Made by a program: the position numbers and the translations under genes. From assembly GCA_945892985.1 (NCBI GenBank), contig CAMDDU010000006.1, positions 76,557-140,556 on the forward strand: DNA of 64,000 nt, read 5' to 3'. Positions 16,576 to 25,266 of the stretch are shown in pieces. This DNA comes from CAITSH01 sp945892985 (GTDB taxonomy: Bacteria > Pseudomonadota > Gammaproteobacteria > Burkholderiales > SG8-39). Within the stretch, counting starts at the first letter, position 1. Every line of letters starts with the position of its first letter. The notes under the pieces are model-generated. The model ran no database searches, was not told the DNA's origin, and worked only from the letters and a program-made list of their open reading frames with translations.

Positions 16576-18477
16576 TTGTCACAGATGCTTCCGCTATGGT
16601 CGGGCTTCAAGCTCCCTCTCCTTGCCCGAAAGCATCACATGGTCTGGACTCCGCGTTTATGGCAATCGATAAAATTCCGCGTTGCCACGTTCACGCTATG
16701 CGTTTTTGCCGCCAGCCTCTGGTCCCTGACGCTTTACACCAGTCACCTGCTTCGCGCGGACATGGCGCAGTTACTGGGTGAGCAGCAGGCCACGACAGTA
16801 AACATCGTCGCCGCGCAGATAAACCAGCAGCTGCGCGTCCGGCAGCAGGCCTTGGAACTGATTGCCGGTGGGCTTGGCCCCGACTTGCTGGCCAACCCGG
16901 CCGCACTGCAGGCCGTGATCGAACAGCGCCTAGCCTTGCAGAGCTTGTTCAACGCAGGCATCTTCGTCCTCCGGCCAGACGGCACCGCAATCGCCGAGTT
17001 TCCGCGCATCGGCCGCATCGGCCTCAATTACATCGACAGCGATCACGTCGCCTCCGCCCTGAAAGAGGGCAAAGCGACGGTCGGAAAACTAGTCATAGGC
17101 AAGCGCCTGACCTCTCCGTCCTTCGCCATCACCGCCCCCATCCACGATGCCCGCGGCGAGGTAATCGGCGCGCTGAGCGGCGCGACCAATTTGGACGAAC
17201 CCAACTTCCTCGAGTTGCTCGAGACAAGCCGCTACGGTCAAGCCGGCGGCTACCTGTTGCTTGATACCGGACACAAATTGTTTGTGCTGACGACAAAAAA
17301 AAACGAGCAAATCAGGATGCAGCCGCTTCCGGCGCCCGGGACAAACACGGTGCTGGACAGGCGCATGGAAGGCTTCGACGGGCCGGCCATCAACCTGGCC
17401 TCCAATGGCATGGAGGTGCTCACATCGGCCGGCCGTGTCCCCGCCGCAGGCTGGCTTGTCATTGCCACCCTGCCCACCAGCGAGGCCTTTGCCCCGGCCC
17501 GCCAGATGCAGTTACACATGTTGCTGGCCGCGGCAATCCTGACCGTGTTGGCGAGCGGCCTGACCTGGTGGATTTTGAGCCGTGAGCTCGCACCGGTGTT
17601 TGCGGCGATTAAAACGCTGGCCGGGCTCGCAGAAACGGCAAAGAGCACGCCAAGCCTGCCGGTCACCAGACACGACGAAGTGGGCGTACTCATTCGTGCG
17701 TTCAATCATTTGATAGAGAAACTTGAGGTGCGGAATCTCGTAATTGAAGATCTTGGCACCCACCTGGAGGAGCGGATCGCCACGCGCACGAGGGAACTGG
17801 CCGCGGCCAACAAGGAACTCGAGGAACTTGTCTACACGGTCGCGCATGACCTGCGCTCGCCCCTGCACGGCATCGCCGGCTATGCACACATCCTGAACGA
17901 GGATTACGCGCCCCAACTGGATCAGACCGGCGGCGACATGCTGCTCAACATCAAAAATTTGGCGCTGAAAATGGGCCAGCTGATTACCGACACGCTCAAG
18001 CTCTCAAAATCTTCAAACGCGAAAATAAATACGCAGCAGATTGATATTGCAGCGCTTGGCCGCCAGGCGGCCGCCCAGCACATGGCGGCAGAACCCAAGC
18101 GCAACGTCCGCTTCGACTCGCCCGCGTTACTGCCAGCGCGCGGCGATCCAAGGCTGCTCACGGCCGTGCTGGAGAACTTGATCGACAACGCGTGGAAATT
18201 CACCGGCAAGCATGCCAGCGCACACGTTGAACTGGGCGTGATCGAAAAAAACGGCGAGCGGATTTATTTCGTTCGCGACAACGGCGCCGGCTTTGACAGC
18301 GCAAGCGCGAGCAAGCTCTTCACCCCATTCCACCGCCTGCAACGGGACAGCGACTTTCCGGGCAACGGCATCGGCCTCGCCACGGTGCGGCGCATCATCG
18401 CCCGCCACGGCGGCCGCACCTGGGCGGAGGGCGCCGTGGAAAAGGGCGCCACATTTTATTTCACGCTGGCCGACTGA
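16576..18477 (+). CDS. Membrane sensor histidine kinase with periplasmic Cache-like domain
   Basis: About 633 residues. An N-terminal TM segment (~residues 33-55) is followed by a ~270-residue periplasmic sensor that looks like a double Cache domain, then a second TM segment (MLLAAAILTVLASGL), a HAMP-like linker and a short coiled coil (LEERIATRTRELAAANKEL). The kinase core has the H-box VAHDLRSPLHG (phospho-acceptor His), N-box ENLIDNAWKF, G1 DNGAGFD and G2 GNGIGLATV. The listed start is TTG; ATG at 16585 or 16639 is also possible and 16639 would still keep TM1. It is followed 8 bases later by a response regulator, its probable partner. Confidence 0.9.
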   Translation: MSQMLPLWSGFKLPLLARKHHMVWTPRLWQSIKFRVATFTLCVFAASLWSLTLYTSHLLRADMAQLLGEQQATTVNIVAAQINQQLRVRQQALELIAGGLGPDLLANPAALQAVIEQRLALQSLFNAGIFVLRPDGTAIAEFPRIGRIGLNYIDSDHVASALKEGKATVGKLVIGKRLTSPSFAITAPIHDARGEVIGALSGATNLDEPNFLELLETSRYGQAGGYLLLDTGHKLFVLTTKKNEQIRMQPLPAPGTNTVLDRRMEGFDGPAINLASNGMEVLTSAGRVPAAGWLVIATLPTSEAFAPARQMQLHMLLAAAILTVLASGLTWWILSRELAPVFAAIKTLAGLAETAKSTPSLPVTRHDEVGVLIRAFNHLIEKLEVRNLVIEDLGTHLEERIATRTRELAAANKELEELVYTVAHDLRSPLHGIAGYAHILNEDYAPQLDQTGGDMLLNIKNLALKMGQLITDTLKLSKSSNAKINTQQIDIAALGRQAAAQHMAAEPKRNVRFDSPALLPARGDPRLLTAVLENLIDNAWKFTGKHASAHVELGVIEKNGERIYFVRDNGAGFDSASASKLFTPFHRLQRDSDFPGNGIGLATVRRIIARHGGRTWAEGAVEKGATFYFTLAD

Positions 18478-18485
18478 GAGCATCA

Positions 18486-18950
18486 ATGATGGCAACGCGA
18501 TCGATATTGCTGGTTGAGGACAACAGCGCCGACGAGGCCTTCGCCATGCGCGCGTTCAACAAGCACCACGTCGACGCCGAGGTCATTGTGGCCCGCGACG
18601 GCCAAGAGGCCATCGACTGGCTGTTCGTCGAGGGCAACCCGCTGCCGGCGTTTGTGCTGCTCGATCTCAAACTGCCGAAAATAAGCGGGCTGGAGGTGCT
18701 GAAACAGATCCGGGCCAGCAAGAGGACGGCGCTCGTTCCGGTCATCATCCTGACCACATCCATGCAGGATGCAGATTTGCGCGCCAGCTATGCGCTCGGG
18801 GGCAACAGCTTCGTCGTCAAATCTCTCGACATGGAACGATTCACCCTAGAACTGGGCGTGCTGACCCGATTCTGGCTGAACATAAACAAGGCCGCAGACG
18901 GGGATTACACATACGGCGGCGCCAGCACCCCCGCTTGGGCGGGGTCTTGA
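18486..18950 (+). CDS. Single-domain response regulator (Rcp1/CheY-like)
   Basis: A 154-residue protein containing only a receiver domain. Acidic residues are in LLVEDNSADE, the phospho-acceptor Asp is in LLDLKLPKISG, the Thr in ILTTS, and the Lys in FVVKSLD. The LVEDNxADE start and the lack of an output domain match the Rcp1/phytochrome-type single-domain regulators. It probably relays phosphate from the adjacent kinase to another protein rather than to DNA. The last codons (GGASTPAWAGS) form part of a terminator hairpin. Confidence 0.9.
   Translation: MMATRSILLVEDNSADEAFAMRAFNKHHVDAEVIVARDGQEAIDWLFVEGNPLPAFVLLDLKLPKISGLEVLKQIRASKRTALVPVIILTTSMQDADLRASYALGGNSFVVKSLDMERFTLELGVLTRFWLNINKAADGDYTYGGASTPAWAGS
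18929..18947 (+). terminator. Terminator-like hairpin overlapping a stop codon
   Basis: CCCCGC (18929-18934) pairs with GCGGGG (18939-18944) around a 4-base loop, followed by TCTT. It lies within the last codons of the response regulator gene. The T-tail is poor, so this is moderate evidence only. Confidence 0.45.
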
Positions 18951-19262
18951 GGCCAATTGATTTTGTGCCGGTTGGCACATCCTAAGAATCGATACTTGCC
19001 AGCTGGCGGCGGTGGCGATAGAGGAAGGCGTAACGGTTCGTAACGTGCCGATCGGCAAGGTTCAGGACGCCCTGCGCAAGCTCGCTATGCCCCTGCATGC
19101 GGCAGAGCTCAAGTAGGGATTCACGGCACAAGGGGGCCAGCCCCCTCGCATATCCCTCGCTTCAGAAGAAAGCTTGCCAAGCTGCTCTCATTGGCAGGAC
19201 TTGACCAGCGCTGCCATAGCTATCTGAGGCCGGCTCGGACCAAATACAAACGCCCCCGTCGC
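18951..19262. other. Intergenic region with short open remnant
   Basis: About 310 bases between the response regulator and a convergent IclR gene. One plus-strand frame (about 18990-19116) ends with EEGVTVRNVPIGKVQDALRK and a stop but has no start codon; it may be the 3' end of a decayed gene whose family I do not recognise. A GGGGGC-CA-GCCCCC hairpin at 19132-19145 could terminate transcription from either side. Confidence 0.4.
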
Positions 19263-20108
19263 CTAAACCGCCGGCATGTTCACCGCCACATCGCTGTGCA
19301 GTATCCGTTCGATCTCCTGCGCACTGACCCTGAGCCGGGGCAGAAAATCGCGCTCGATCTCGCGTTTGCCGTGGCGCGTATAGGCAAGGCTCAAGTTAAG
19401 CGCCGCGAGGATCTTGCCTTCGCGATCGCAAATGGGAATGGCCAGGCCGGCGATGCTCTCTTGCACCTCGCCGTCGATATAGCACCAGCCGCTACGCCGG
19501 ATAGCGGCGATGCGCTTTTTGAGTTCGCGCTTGTCAATGACGGTCTTGCGGGTCACCGCTACCGGCTTGAGCGTGCCAAGATAGACGTCGAGTTCGCTGT
19601 CCGGCAGCACCGACAGCAGCACCCGCCCCATGGAGTTGAGGTAGGCGGGAAGGCGGCTGCCAACATGCAGGTCGATGCGAATGACACGCCGCGCCTCGGC
19701 GCGCGCCACATACACCACATCGGGAACATCCAGCACGCCGATGGAACAGGTCTCGCCCGTGTCGCGCATCAAATCCTCGACGATCGGCTGCGCGATGGCG
19801 CGAAAGCCAAGTGAGGCAAGATAGGTGTAACCGAGCGAGAGCACGCGCGGCGCCGGTGAATAGACGCGGCCGGTGAGGCGCAGGAAACCGAGCCGCTCGA
19901 GCGTGCCCAGCACGCGCAGGGCGGCCGCGCGCGTGATGCCCAGGCGCTCGGCGACGTCGATCATCGCCATGCCGTGCACGTTGTCGGTGCCAAACAGCTC
20001 AAGCACGCACAATCCCCGCTCAAGCGACTCCAGATGCTCGCTGCGCACCGGCCGCGCCAGCCGTCTAGGTTTATTACTTTTCATACTTTTTCCCGCGCTG
20101 CTTGACAT
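19263..20108 (-). CDS. IclR-family transcriptional regulator
   Basis: A 281-residue regulator. A winged helix-turn-helix lies at ~25-90 (SLERGLCVLELF, MIDVAERLGITRAAALRVLGTLERLGFL), followed by an IclR effector domain (~100-270) with IRIDLHVGSRLPAYLNSMGRVLLS and IAGLAIPICDREGKI. It is divergent from the diiron-protein/Liv operon, separated by ~150 bases that contain a 14-bp palindrome, and therefore probably controls that operon in response to a small-molecule ligand. Compared with the second IclR gene in the window (40793-41524) it has a longer basic N-terminus. Confidence 0.93.
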   Translation of the reverse strand: MSSSAGKSMKSNKPRRLARPVRSEHLESLERGLCVLELFGTDNVHGMAMIDVAERLGITRAAALRVLGTLERLGFLRLTGRVYSPAPRVLSLGYTYLASLGFRAIAQPIVEDLMRDTGETCSIGVLDVPDVVYVARAEARRVIRIDLHVGSRLPAYLNSMGRVLLSVLPDSELDVYLGTLKPVAVTRKTVIDKRELKKRIAAIRRSGWCYIDGEVQESIAGLAIPICDREGKILAALNLSLAYTRHGKREIERDFLPRLRVSAQEIERILHSDVAVNMPAV

Positions 20109-20149
20109 GGTGTAATGGCACTGTCAGTATCCTTGCGAACAAATGTTCG
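20102..20149 (+). promoter_or_regulatory. Candidate promoter and IclR operator
   Basis: TTGACA at 20102-20107 is a perfect -35 hexamer; the -10 at about 17-18 bases is weak (CAGTAT). The palindrome CGAACA-AA-TGTTCG at 20136-20149 has perfect 6-base arms and lies just downstream, in the spacer between the divergent iclR and diiron-protein genes. Its size fits IclR-family operators. It is inferred from position and symmetry only. Confidence 0.5.
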
Positions 20150-20257
20150 GAAGTTCAGAAATAGTCTAGCGCAGAACGCGCCGGCGCGGTAATCGCGTTG
20201 CATCGCGAAATCCGCCGGTGCCGCCCGGCCTGCGACGGGCGCTCCCAGGAGAACACC

Positions 20258-21181
20258 ATGCAGCCATCCATGCTCGAAGAACTCGTCACCGTTCCCAACC
20301 CCTATCCCGTCGTCTCGGACGTGCTTTACCCCGATGTCTGGCAGCTTTGCCTGCAGGCGCGCACCCTCGCCTGGAACCCGGTCACCGACATTGATTACAG
20401 CGACCTCGAAAAGGCCGACCTGCCGCCCGAAGTGCGCGCCGCCGGCGGCGAATGGTGGAGCCTGCGCGCCTGGATGGAACACGGCGCGACGCCCTACGGC
20501 GCCGAGCGCCTGCGCGAGGCGATATTCGACCACCAGCCCTTCGAGATCAAACAGCACATCACCAACTTCATCGCCGAGGAACTGCGCCATCACGAGGTGA
20601 GCTTCCGCCTCGCCAAGGCGATCGGCAACTACGAGTCGACGCCGCGCGCCGATTACTTCAAGAAAATCATCCCGCGCTTTCACGATGAAAAAGACGAAAA
20701 GGCCATGAGCTTTTTCGCCGGGCTGTCGGTCAACACCTTGTTCGAACAATTATCCGGCGAGTTGCTGCAGGCGCGCTATGAGAACGCGCGCTTCACCTCG
20801 ATCCGCGAAGCCTGCCGACTGGTGCTGCGCGACGAGGCACGGCACATCCAGTTCGGTCGCATCATCATGCGGCAGTTCTTCAACGACCTTTCCGCCGAGG
20901 AAAAAACCGTCATCGGCGTGAAATTCGCCAAGAAACTGCGCGGCAGCCTGCTCAACGGTGTCTACGCGGTGGTCAACCTGCCCGAAGATGAACGCGAGCG
21001 CTCCGGTAAAAACCGCGCCCTCGCCGCCGAATACGGCCTGGGTGCGACACACCCGGACGACGAAATCGCCATCATCCGCCGCGGTGTCGACAAGATCCGC
21101 AAGGATGTGGGCCAATACGGCGTGACGATTCCGCACATCCCGGAAATCGACAACGCCCGCGCACCGCTGCTCGCACACTAA
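20258..21181 (+). CDS. Ferritin-like diiron-carboxylate protein (paralogue 4), putative oxygenase
   Basis: A 307-residue helical protein. It carries two ExxH iron-binding motifs, EELRH (E108, H111) and DEARH (E193, H196), plus intervening glutamates E163/E168, the pattern of a four-helix diiron centre. The N-terminal QARTLAWNP region matches the LYxxAxxxQWDP region of the three proteins encoded at 36295-39340. This suggests the ferritin-like/R2-like superfamily that includes BoxB/PaaA- and AurF-type oxygenases; the exact family is not certain. ATG 20258 is chosen (AGGAG 7 bases upstream) over a GTG-less upstream extension. It is the first gene of the Liv operon divergent from IclR. Candidate role: O2-dependent oxidation of the imported substrate or its product. 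Confidence 0.75.
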   Translation: MQPSMLEELVTVPNPYPVVSDVLYPDVWQLCLQARTLAWNPVTDIDYSDLEKADLPPEVRAAGGEWWSLRAWMEHGATPYGAERLREAIFDHQPFEIKQHITNFIAEELRHHEVSFRLAKAIGNYESTPRADYFKKIIPRFHDEKDEKAMSFFAGLSVNTLFEQLSGELLQARYENARFTSIREACRLVLRDEARHIQFGRIIMRQFFNDLSAEEKTVIGVKFAKKLRGSLLNGVYAVVNLPEDERERSGKNRALAAEYGLGATHPDDEIAIIRRGVDKIRKDVGQYGVTIPHIPEIDNARAPLLAH

Positions 21182-21183
21182 AA

Positions 21184-21270
21184 ATTCAATCGCATTTCAA
21201 TCACGATTCAGTCAGGATTCAATCAAGATTCAATCAGGATTCAATCAGGATTCAATCAGGATTCAATCAG
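21184..21270. repeat. Tandem repeat, ~8 x 11 bp
   Basis: The unit is GATTCAATCAG. The last four or five copies are exact and the first ones diverged. It fills the spacer between the diiron-protein gene and the livK gene, with a period close to one helical turn. Confidence 0.9.
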
Positions 21271-21332
21271 CCTTCACGCAAGCTTTGCATCCATCCGCCC
21301 GTACTTTTCCGCCCACTTCGCCGAGGACCGCC

Positions 21333-22475
21333 ATGACCAAACTCAAAACCTGCCATAAAGACTACCTGGCCCTGCTGATTGCGGGCGCACTTGCGGGCGC
21401 ACTTGCAGCCCCCCTGACTGCCGGCGCCCAAACAACGGAAATCAACCTGCCCGTACTGGTGCCCATCACCGGCTTCCTTTCGCTGGAGGGAACCAGCCAG
21501 CGTAACGGCGCCCTGCTCGCCATCAAGAACGCGCCTGCCTCGGTCAAGATCACCTCGGAGGTCACCGACACCGGCACTTCGCCCGAAGGCGCAACCACCG
21601 CGCTCGAGCGCGCCATGTCGCGCGGCAAGGTATCGGCGGTGGCCGCCTCCATGCTCGGCACGCAAATGCTCGCGATGCTGCCGGTTGCGCTGGAAAACAA
21701 GATCCCGCTGGCGACTGTTTCGGGCACCGCGGACATCACCGAAAAGAACAACCCCTACGTGTTCCGCTTTTTCCCCGGCGACGCGGTGGCCAAGGGCGCG
21801 CATGTGCGCTACGTGCTCGACGAACTGAAGAAAAAGCGCGTCGCGCTGGTCTACCAGACCACCGCCTACGGCCAGAGCGGCCGCAAGCACATCATCGAAC
21901 TGCTGAAAAAAGCCGGTGTCGAGCCGGTGATGGAAGAGGCCCTCGATGTGTCGGTCAAGGACATGTCGCCTGTCATGGGCAAGGTGCAGGCGGCCAAGCC
22001 CGACGTCATCATGCTGCACCTGCATGGTGGCCCCTCGGCGCTGTTCCTCAAGCAGGCTGCGGCGGTCAAGGTCAACCTACCCATCATTGCCGGCTCAGGC
22101 CTCAGCCAGCCCTCGACAGTGGCGCTGCTCGAACCGGGTGAACTGAAGGGCGTTTGCGCCGAGACCAACGCCTCGCCGCTCGCCGGCGGATCGCCCGAAA
22201 TGGAAAAATTCCTCACGCAGTACCGCACCGAATTCAAGTCGGACCCGGACGGCTTTGCCGTAGGCCAGTACGACGCCACAGCCATGATCATCGACGCCGC
22301 AGCCAAGGGTGCAAAAACGCCCGAGGACATCCGCAAGGTACTCGCCGGCGGCAGCTACAAGGGGATCGCCATGACCTACAAATCCGACGGCAAGGGCAAC
22401 ATGGCCAACTCGGCGGTGATCATCTGCTACGACGGCCTGAGCCGTACACCAAAGATCGCCAAGCGCTACGACTGA
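21333..22475 (+). CDS. Branched-chain amino acid-type ABC transporter substrate-binding protein
   Basis: A 380-residue periplasmic receptor of the LivK/Peripla_BP_6 family. It has a signal peptide (LALLIAGALAGALAAPLTAGAQ), then INLPVLVPITGFLSLEG, the central ALENKIPLATVSGTADIT and DVIMLHLHGGPSALFLKQA. ATG 21333 gives a proper signal peptide; the upstream in-frame start at 21285 does not. It is followed by livH, a livM-livG fusion and livF. In catabolic settings this family often binds aromatic or organic acids and amides rather than amino acids, so the substrate is open. Confidence 0.92.
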   Translation: MTKLKTCHKDYLALLIAGALAGALAAPLTAGAQTTEINLPVLVPITGFLSLEGTSQRNGALLAIKNAPASVKITSEVTDTGTSPEGATTALERAMSRGKVSAVAASMLGTQMLAMLPVALENKIPLATVSGTADITEKNNPYVFRFFPGDAVAKGAHVRYVLDELKKKRVALVYQTTAYGQSGRKHIIELLKKAGVEPVMEEALDVSVKDMSPVMGKVQAAKPDVIMLHLHGGPSALFLKQAAAVKVNLPIIAGSGLSQPSTVALLEPGELKGVCAETNASPLAGGSPEMEKFLTQYRTEFKSDPDGFAVGQYDATAMIIDAAAKGAKTPEDIRKVLAGGSYKGIAMTYKSDGKGNMANSAVIICYDGLSRTPKIAKRYD

Positions 22476-22510
22476 GCCGCGCAGGACTCGGGCCAACCGG
22501 ACCACCACCA

Positions 22511-23422
22511 GTGCTTTTGCAAATTCTCGCCAACGCGTTGGCGCTGGGAGCGGCTTACGCCCTCCTGGCGCTGGGCTTTGTACTGATCCTCAACGCCACC
22601 GGCGCGGTCAACTTCACCCATGGCGACATGGTGATGGCCGGCGGGTATGTGGCCATCGCGGCGGCAAGCGTGCTGCAACTGCCGGGCGCCGTGCTGCTGC
22701 CGCTGGTGATGGCAGTGATGGCGCTGCTTGGCTTTGTATTTTCGGCGTTCGCCTATTTTCCCCTCAAAAGCCGCCCTCCGGTCTCGGTGTTCATTTCCAC
22801 CATCGCCCTTGGTATCGTGTTCCAGAACTCGGCCAACGCGATGTTCGGTGCCGAGCCGCGCAAGGGCCCACCGCTGATCGCCGGCGGCATCATCGACATC
22901 GGCGGCGTCAGCATCAGCCAGCAGGCGGTGGGCATCATCGCCGTGGCCATCGTCCTGATATTTGCGCAACACCTGTTGCTTAACCGCACGGGCATTGGTC
23001 GCAGGCTGCGCGCCACGGCACAGGACAGACAGATGGCCGAGGCCGTGGGCATACGCGTCAACCGCATGATCGCGCTGACCTTCGCCCTCGGCTCAGCCCT
23101 CGCCGGCGCCGCCGGCCTGATGCTGTCGAACACCTTTTTCACCACACCGACCGACGGCACCAATTACATCATCAAGGCTTATATCGCCGTCACCATAGGC
23201 GGATGGGGCAGCCTGTCTGGCGCCGCCTGCGGGGCGCTGATCATTGCGCTGTTCGAGGTGCTGCTGCCTTCACTGCCGCTGCTGATACCCGGACTCAATA
23301 CCATCGCGCCATGGATGTTCACGCAGACCGCCTCGACCATCCTGCTCTACATCGCGCTGCTGGCCATCATGTTCTTCCGGCCGCAAGGCTTGTTCGGAGA
23401 GACCGTGCAGCGACGCGTATGA
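22511..23422 (+). CDS. Liv-type ABC permease (LivH)
   Basis: A 303-residue inner-membrane permease with about eight TM segments. Typical LivH features are LILNATGAVNFTHGDMVMAGGY near the N-terminus and GIGRRLRATAQDRQMAEAVGI (EAA-like cytoplasmic loop) around residue 160-185. The GTG start at 22511 is the first that gives a native LivH N-terminus; the longer open frame upstream overlaps livK in another frame. Its stop overlaps the next ATG (ATGA). Confidence 0.92.
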   Translation: MLLQILANALALGAAYALLALGFVLILNATGAVNFTHGDMVMAGGYVAIAAASVLQLPGAVLLPLVMAVMALLGFVFSAFAYFPLKSRPPVSVFISTIALGIVFQNSANAMFGAEPRKGPPLIAGGIIDIGGVSISQQAVGIIAVAIVLIFAQHLLLNRTGIGRRLRATAQDRQMAEAVGIRVNRMIALTFALGSALAGAAGLMLSNTFFTTPTDGTNYIIKAYIAVTIGGWGSLSGAACGALIIALFEVLLPSLPLLIPGLNTIAPWMFTQTASTILLYIALLAIMFFRPQGLFGETVQRRV

Positions 23423-25266
23423 ACAAGGCAGCGGCAATACTCGACTGGTCCAAATCGGGCATCCGGCCGCTGCTCATTGCCGGGGTGCTGCTGCTCGCCC
23501 TGTGGCCGCTGCAAATGGAATCGGCCTACCAAATACGCATTTTCACCATCGTCGGCATTTACGCGCTGCTGGCGCTTGGTTATCAGTTCATTTTCGGCCA
23601 CGCCGGCGCTCTGGCGCTGACACAGGGCACCTTTTTTGGCGCCGGGGCCTATGTCACCGCCATCCTCGGTGCGCGCTACGGCCTTGGCGGCGAATACACG
23701 CTGCTACTCTCCATGGCGCTGCCCTTCGTGCTGGCCGCACTGATTGCGGCACCGGTGCTGCGCCTGGAATCCCATTACTTCGCCCTCGCCACCCTGGGCA
23801 TAGGCCAGGTTCTGCTGCTGATAGTCATCGCCTGGCAGGACTTCACCGGCGGCTCCAACGGCCTGTCCGGCGTGCCCGGACTCAGCCTGTTTGGCTTCGA
23901 GGTGAAAAAAGGCCACGGCATCATGCTGGCGGTGTGGGCCTGCGTGGCGGCCGGCGCCTTTGTGTCCTGGCGCATAACACGCGGCCTGTATGGCGCGGCG
24001 CTGCACATTTCGCGCGAGAACCCGATCGCCGCGCTGTCGGTGGGCATAGACACGGCCAAACTGCGTTACGCGATGTTTTTGTTGTCAGCCATGTTCGCCG
24101 GTCTCGCCGGAGCCCTGTATGCGCATACCATCCGCGTCGTCTCACCCGAGGCGATGGAGTTTCCCATCATGGTCGCCTGCCTCACCATTGCGGTGGTCGG
24201 CGGGCGCACCCATATCGCCGGCGCCATCCTGGGCGCCATCCTCATCATCAACCTGCCCGAGTGGTTTCGCGCGATGGAAAAGTACTACCTCATCGCTTAC
24301 GGCCTCGCGCTGCTTGCCATGATCATCGCCGCACCCTACGGCCTGATCGGCCTCTTGGAGCACTGGCGTGCCAGGCTGTGGCCGGAAAAACCGCAGGCGC
24401 CTCCCGCCGCGATTGCGCTGCATCGGACACACGGCGCAATAAATGCCCCGGGAAACGCCACGGCAAACGCTGCGGGAAACGGCGCACCGCTGCTGGAAAT
24501 CCGCGCCATCCAGAAGCGCTTCGGCGGCCTGGTCGCGCTCAGCAAGGTGACGCTGACGGTGGCCCGCGGCGAAATTTTCGGGCTTATCGGCCCGAACGGA
24601 TCGGGCAAGACCACGCTGCTCAATATCATCACCGGCATTTATCGCGCCGACAGCGGCGCTGTGATGCTGGACGGGCGGCCCATTCAAACCGAGGCGAGCT
24701 TTGCGATCGCGCGCAGCGGTATTGCACGCACCTTCCAGAACATCAACCTCGTCGACGAAATGAGCGTACTCGACAACGTCGCGGTAGCGCGCTACGGCTT
24801 TGAGAGCGCCGGCCTCGCCCAAACGGTGGCGGCCGGCTGGCACGACCCGGCCTGGCAGCGTGCGCGCGCGCAGGCCATGTCACTGCTCGATGCGCTCGGT
24901 GTGGCTGGCGTGGCGCAAAACGCCGCCGGCAGCCTCGCCTACGGCATCAAGCGCAAGGTCGAGATCGCACGCGCGCTTGCACTCGAACCCAAGTTGTTGT
25001 TGCTCGACGAGCCGGCCGCCGGTCTCAACGAAAACGAGCAACTCGACCTCGCCGAGCGCCTGCGCGTATTCGCCCGCGACGGCCTGTCCATCCTGGTCAT
25101 CGAGCACAACATGCCCTTCCTGATGCCGCTGGCCGAACGCATGGCCTGCTTTGATCACGGCGAGCTGATCGCCACCGGCACGCCGGCTGAAATCCGCGCC
25201 AACCCGCTGGTGATCGAGGCCTACCTCGGCGCGCCCGAAGAAACAGCGCTGGCAAACCCGGCATGA
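23419..25266 (+). CDS. Fused Liv-type permease and ATPase (LivM-LivG)
   Basis: A 615-residue fusion. Residues 1-~325 are a LivM permease (about nine TM segments; GHAGALALTQGTFFGAGAYV, LRLESHYFALATLGIGQV, cytoplasmic loop with GIDTAKLRY). A ~45-residue Pro/Ala/Asn-rich linker (325-370) leads to a LivG ATPase (370-605) with Walker A GPNGSGKT, Q-loop ARTFQNIN, a LivG-type signature SLAYGIKRKVEIARAL, Walker B LLLLDEP and switch His in EHNM. No stop or frameshift separates the halves. It overlaps livH by 4 bases and livF by 4 bases. The homologous functions in the other module (33566-35391) are separate genes. Confidence 0.93.
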   Translation: MNKAAAILDWSKSGIRPLLIAGVLLLALWPLQMESAYQIRIFTIVGIYALLALGYQFIFGHAGALALTQGTFFGAGAYVTAILGARYGLGGEYTLLLSMALPFVLAALIAAPVLRLESHYFALATLGIGQVLLLIVIAWQDFTGGSNGLSGVPGLSLFGFEVKKGHGIMLAVWACVAAGAFVSWRITRGLYGAALHISRENPIAALSVGIDTAKLRYAMFLLSAMFAGLAGALYAHTIRVVSPEAMEFPIMVACLTIAVVGGRTHIAGAILGAILIINLPEWFRAMEKYYLIAYGLALLAMIIAAPYGLIGLLEHWRARLWPEKPQAPPAAIALHRTHGAINAPGNATANAAGNGAPLLEIRAIQKRFGGLVALSKVTLTVARGEIFGLIGPNGSGKTTLLNIITGIYRADSGAVMLDGRPIQTEASFAIARSGIARTFQNINLVDEMSVLDNVAVARYGFESAGLAQTVAAGWHDPAWQRARAQAMSLLDALGVAGVAQNAAGSLAYGIKRKVEIARALALEPKLLLLDEPAAGLNENEQLDLAERLRVFARDGLSILVIEHNMPFLMPLAERMACFDHGELIATGTPAEIRANPLVIEAYLGAPEETALANPA

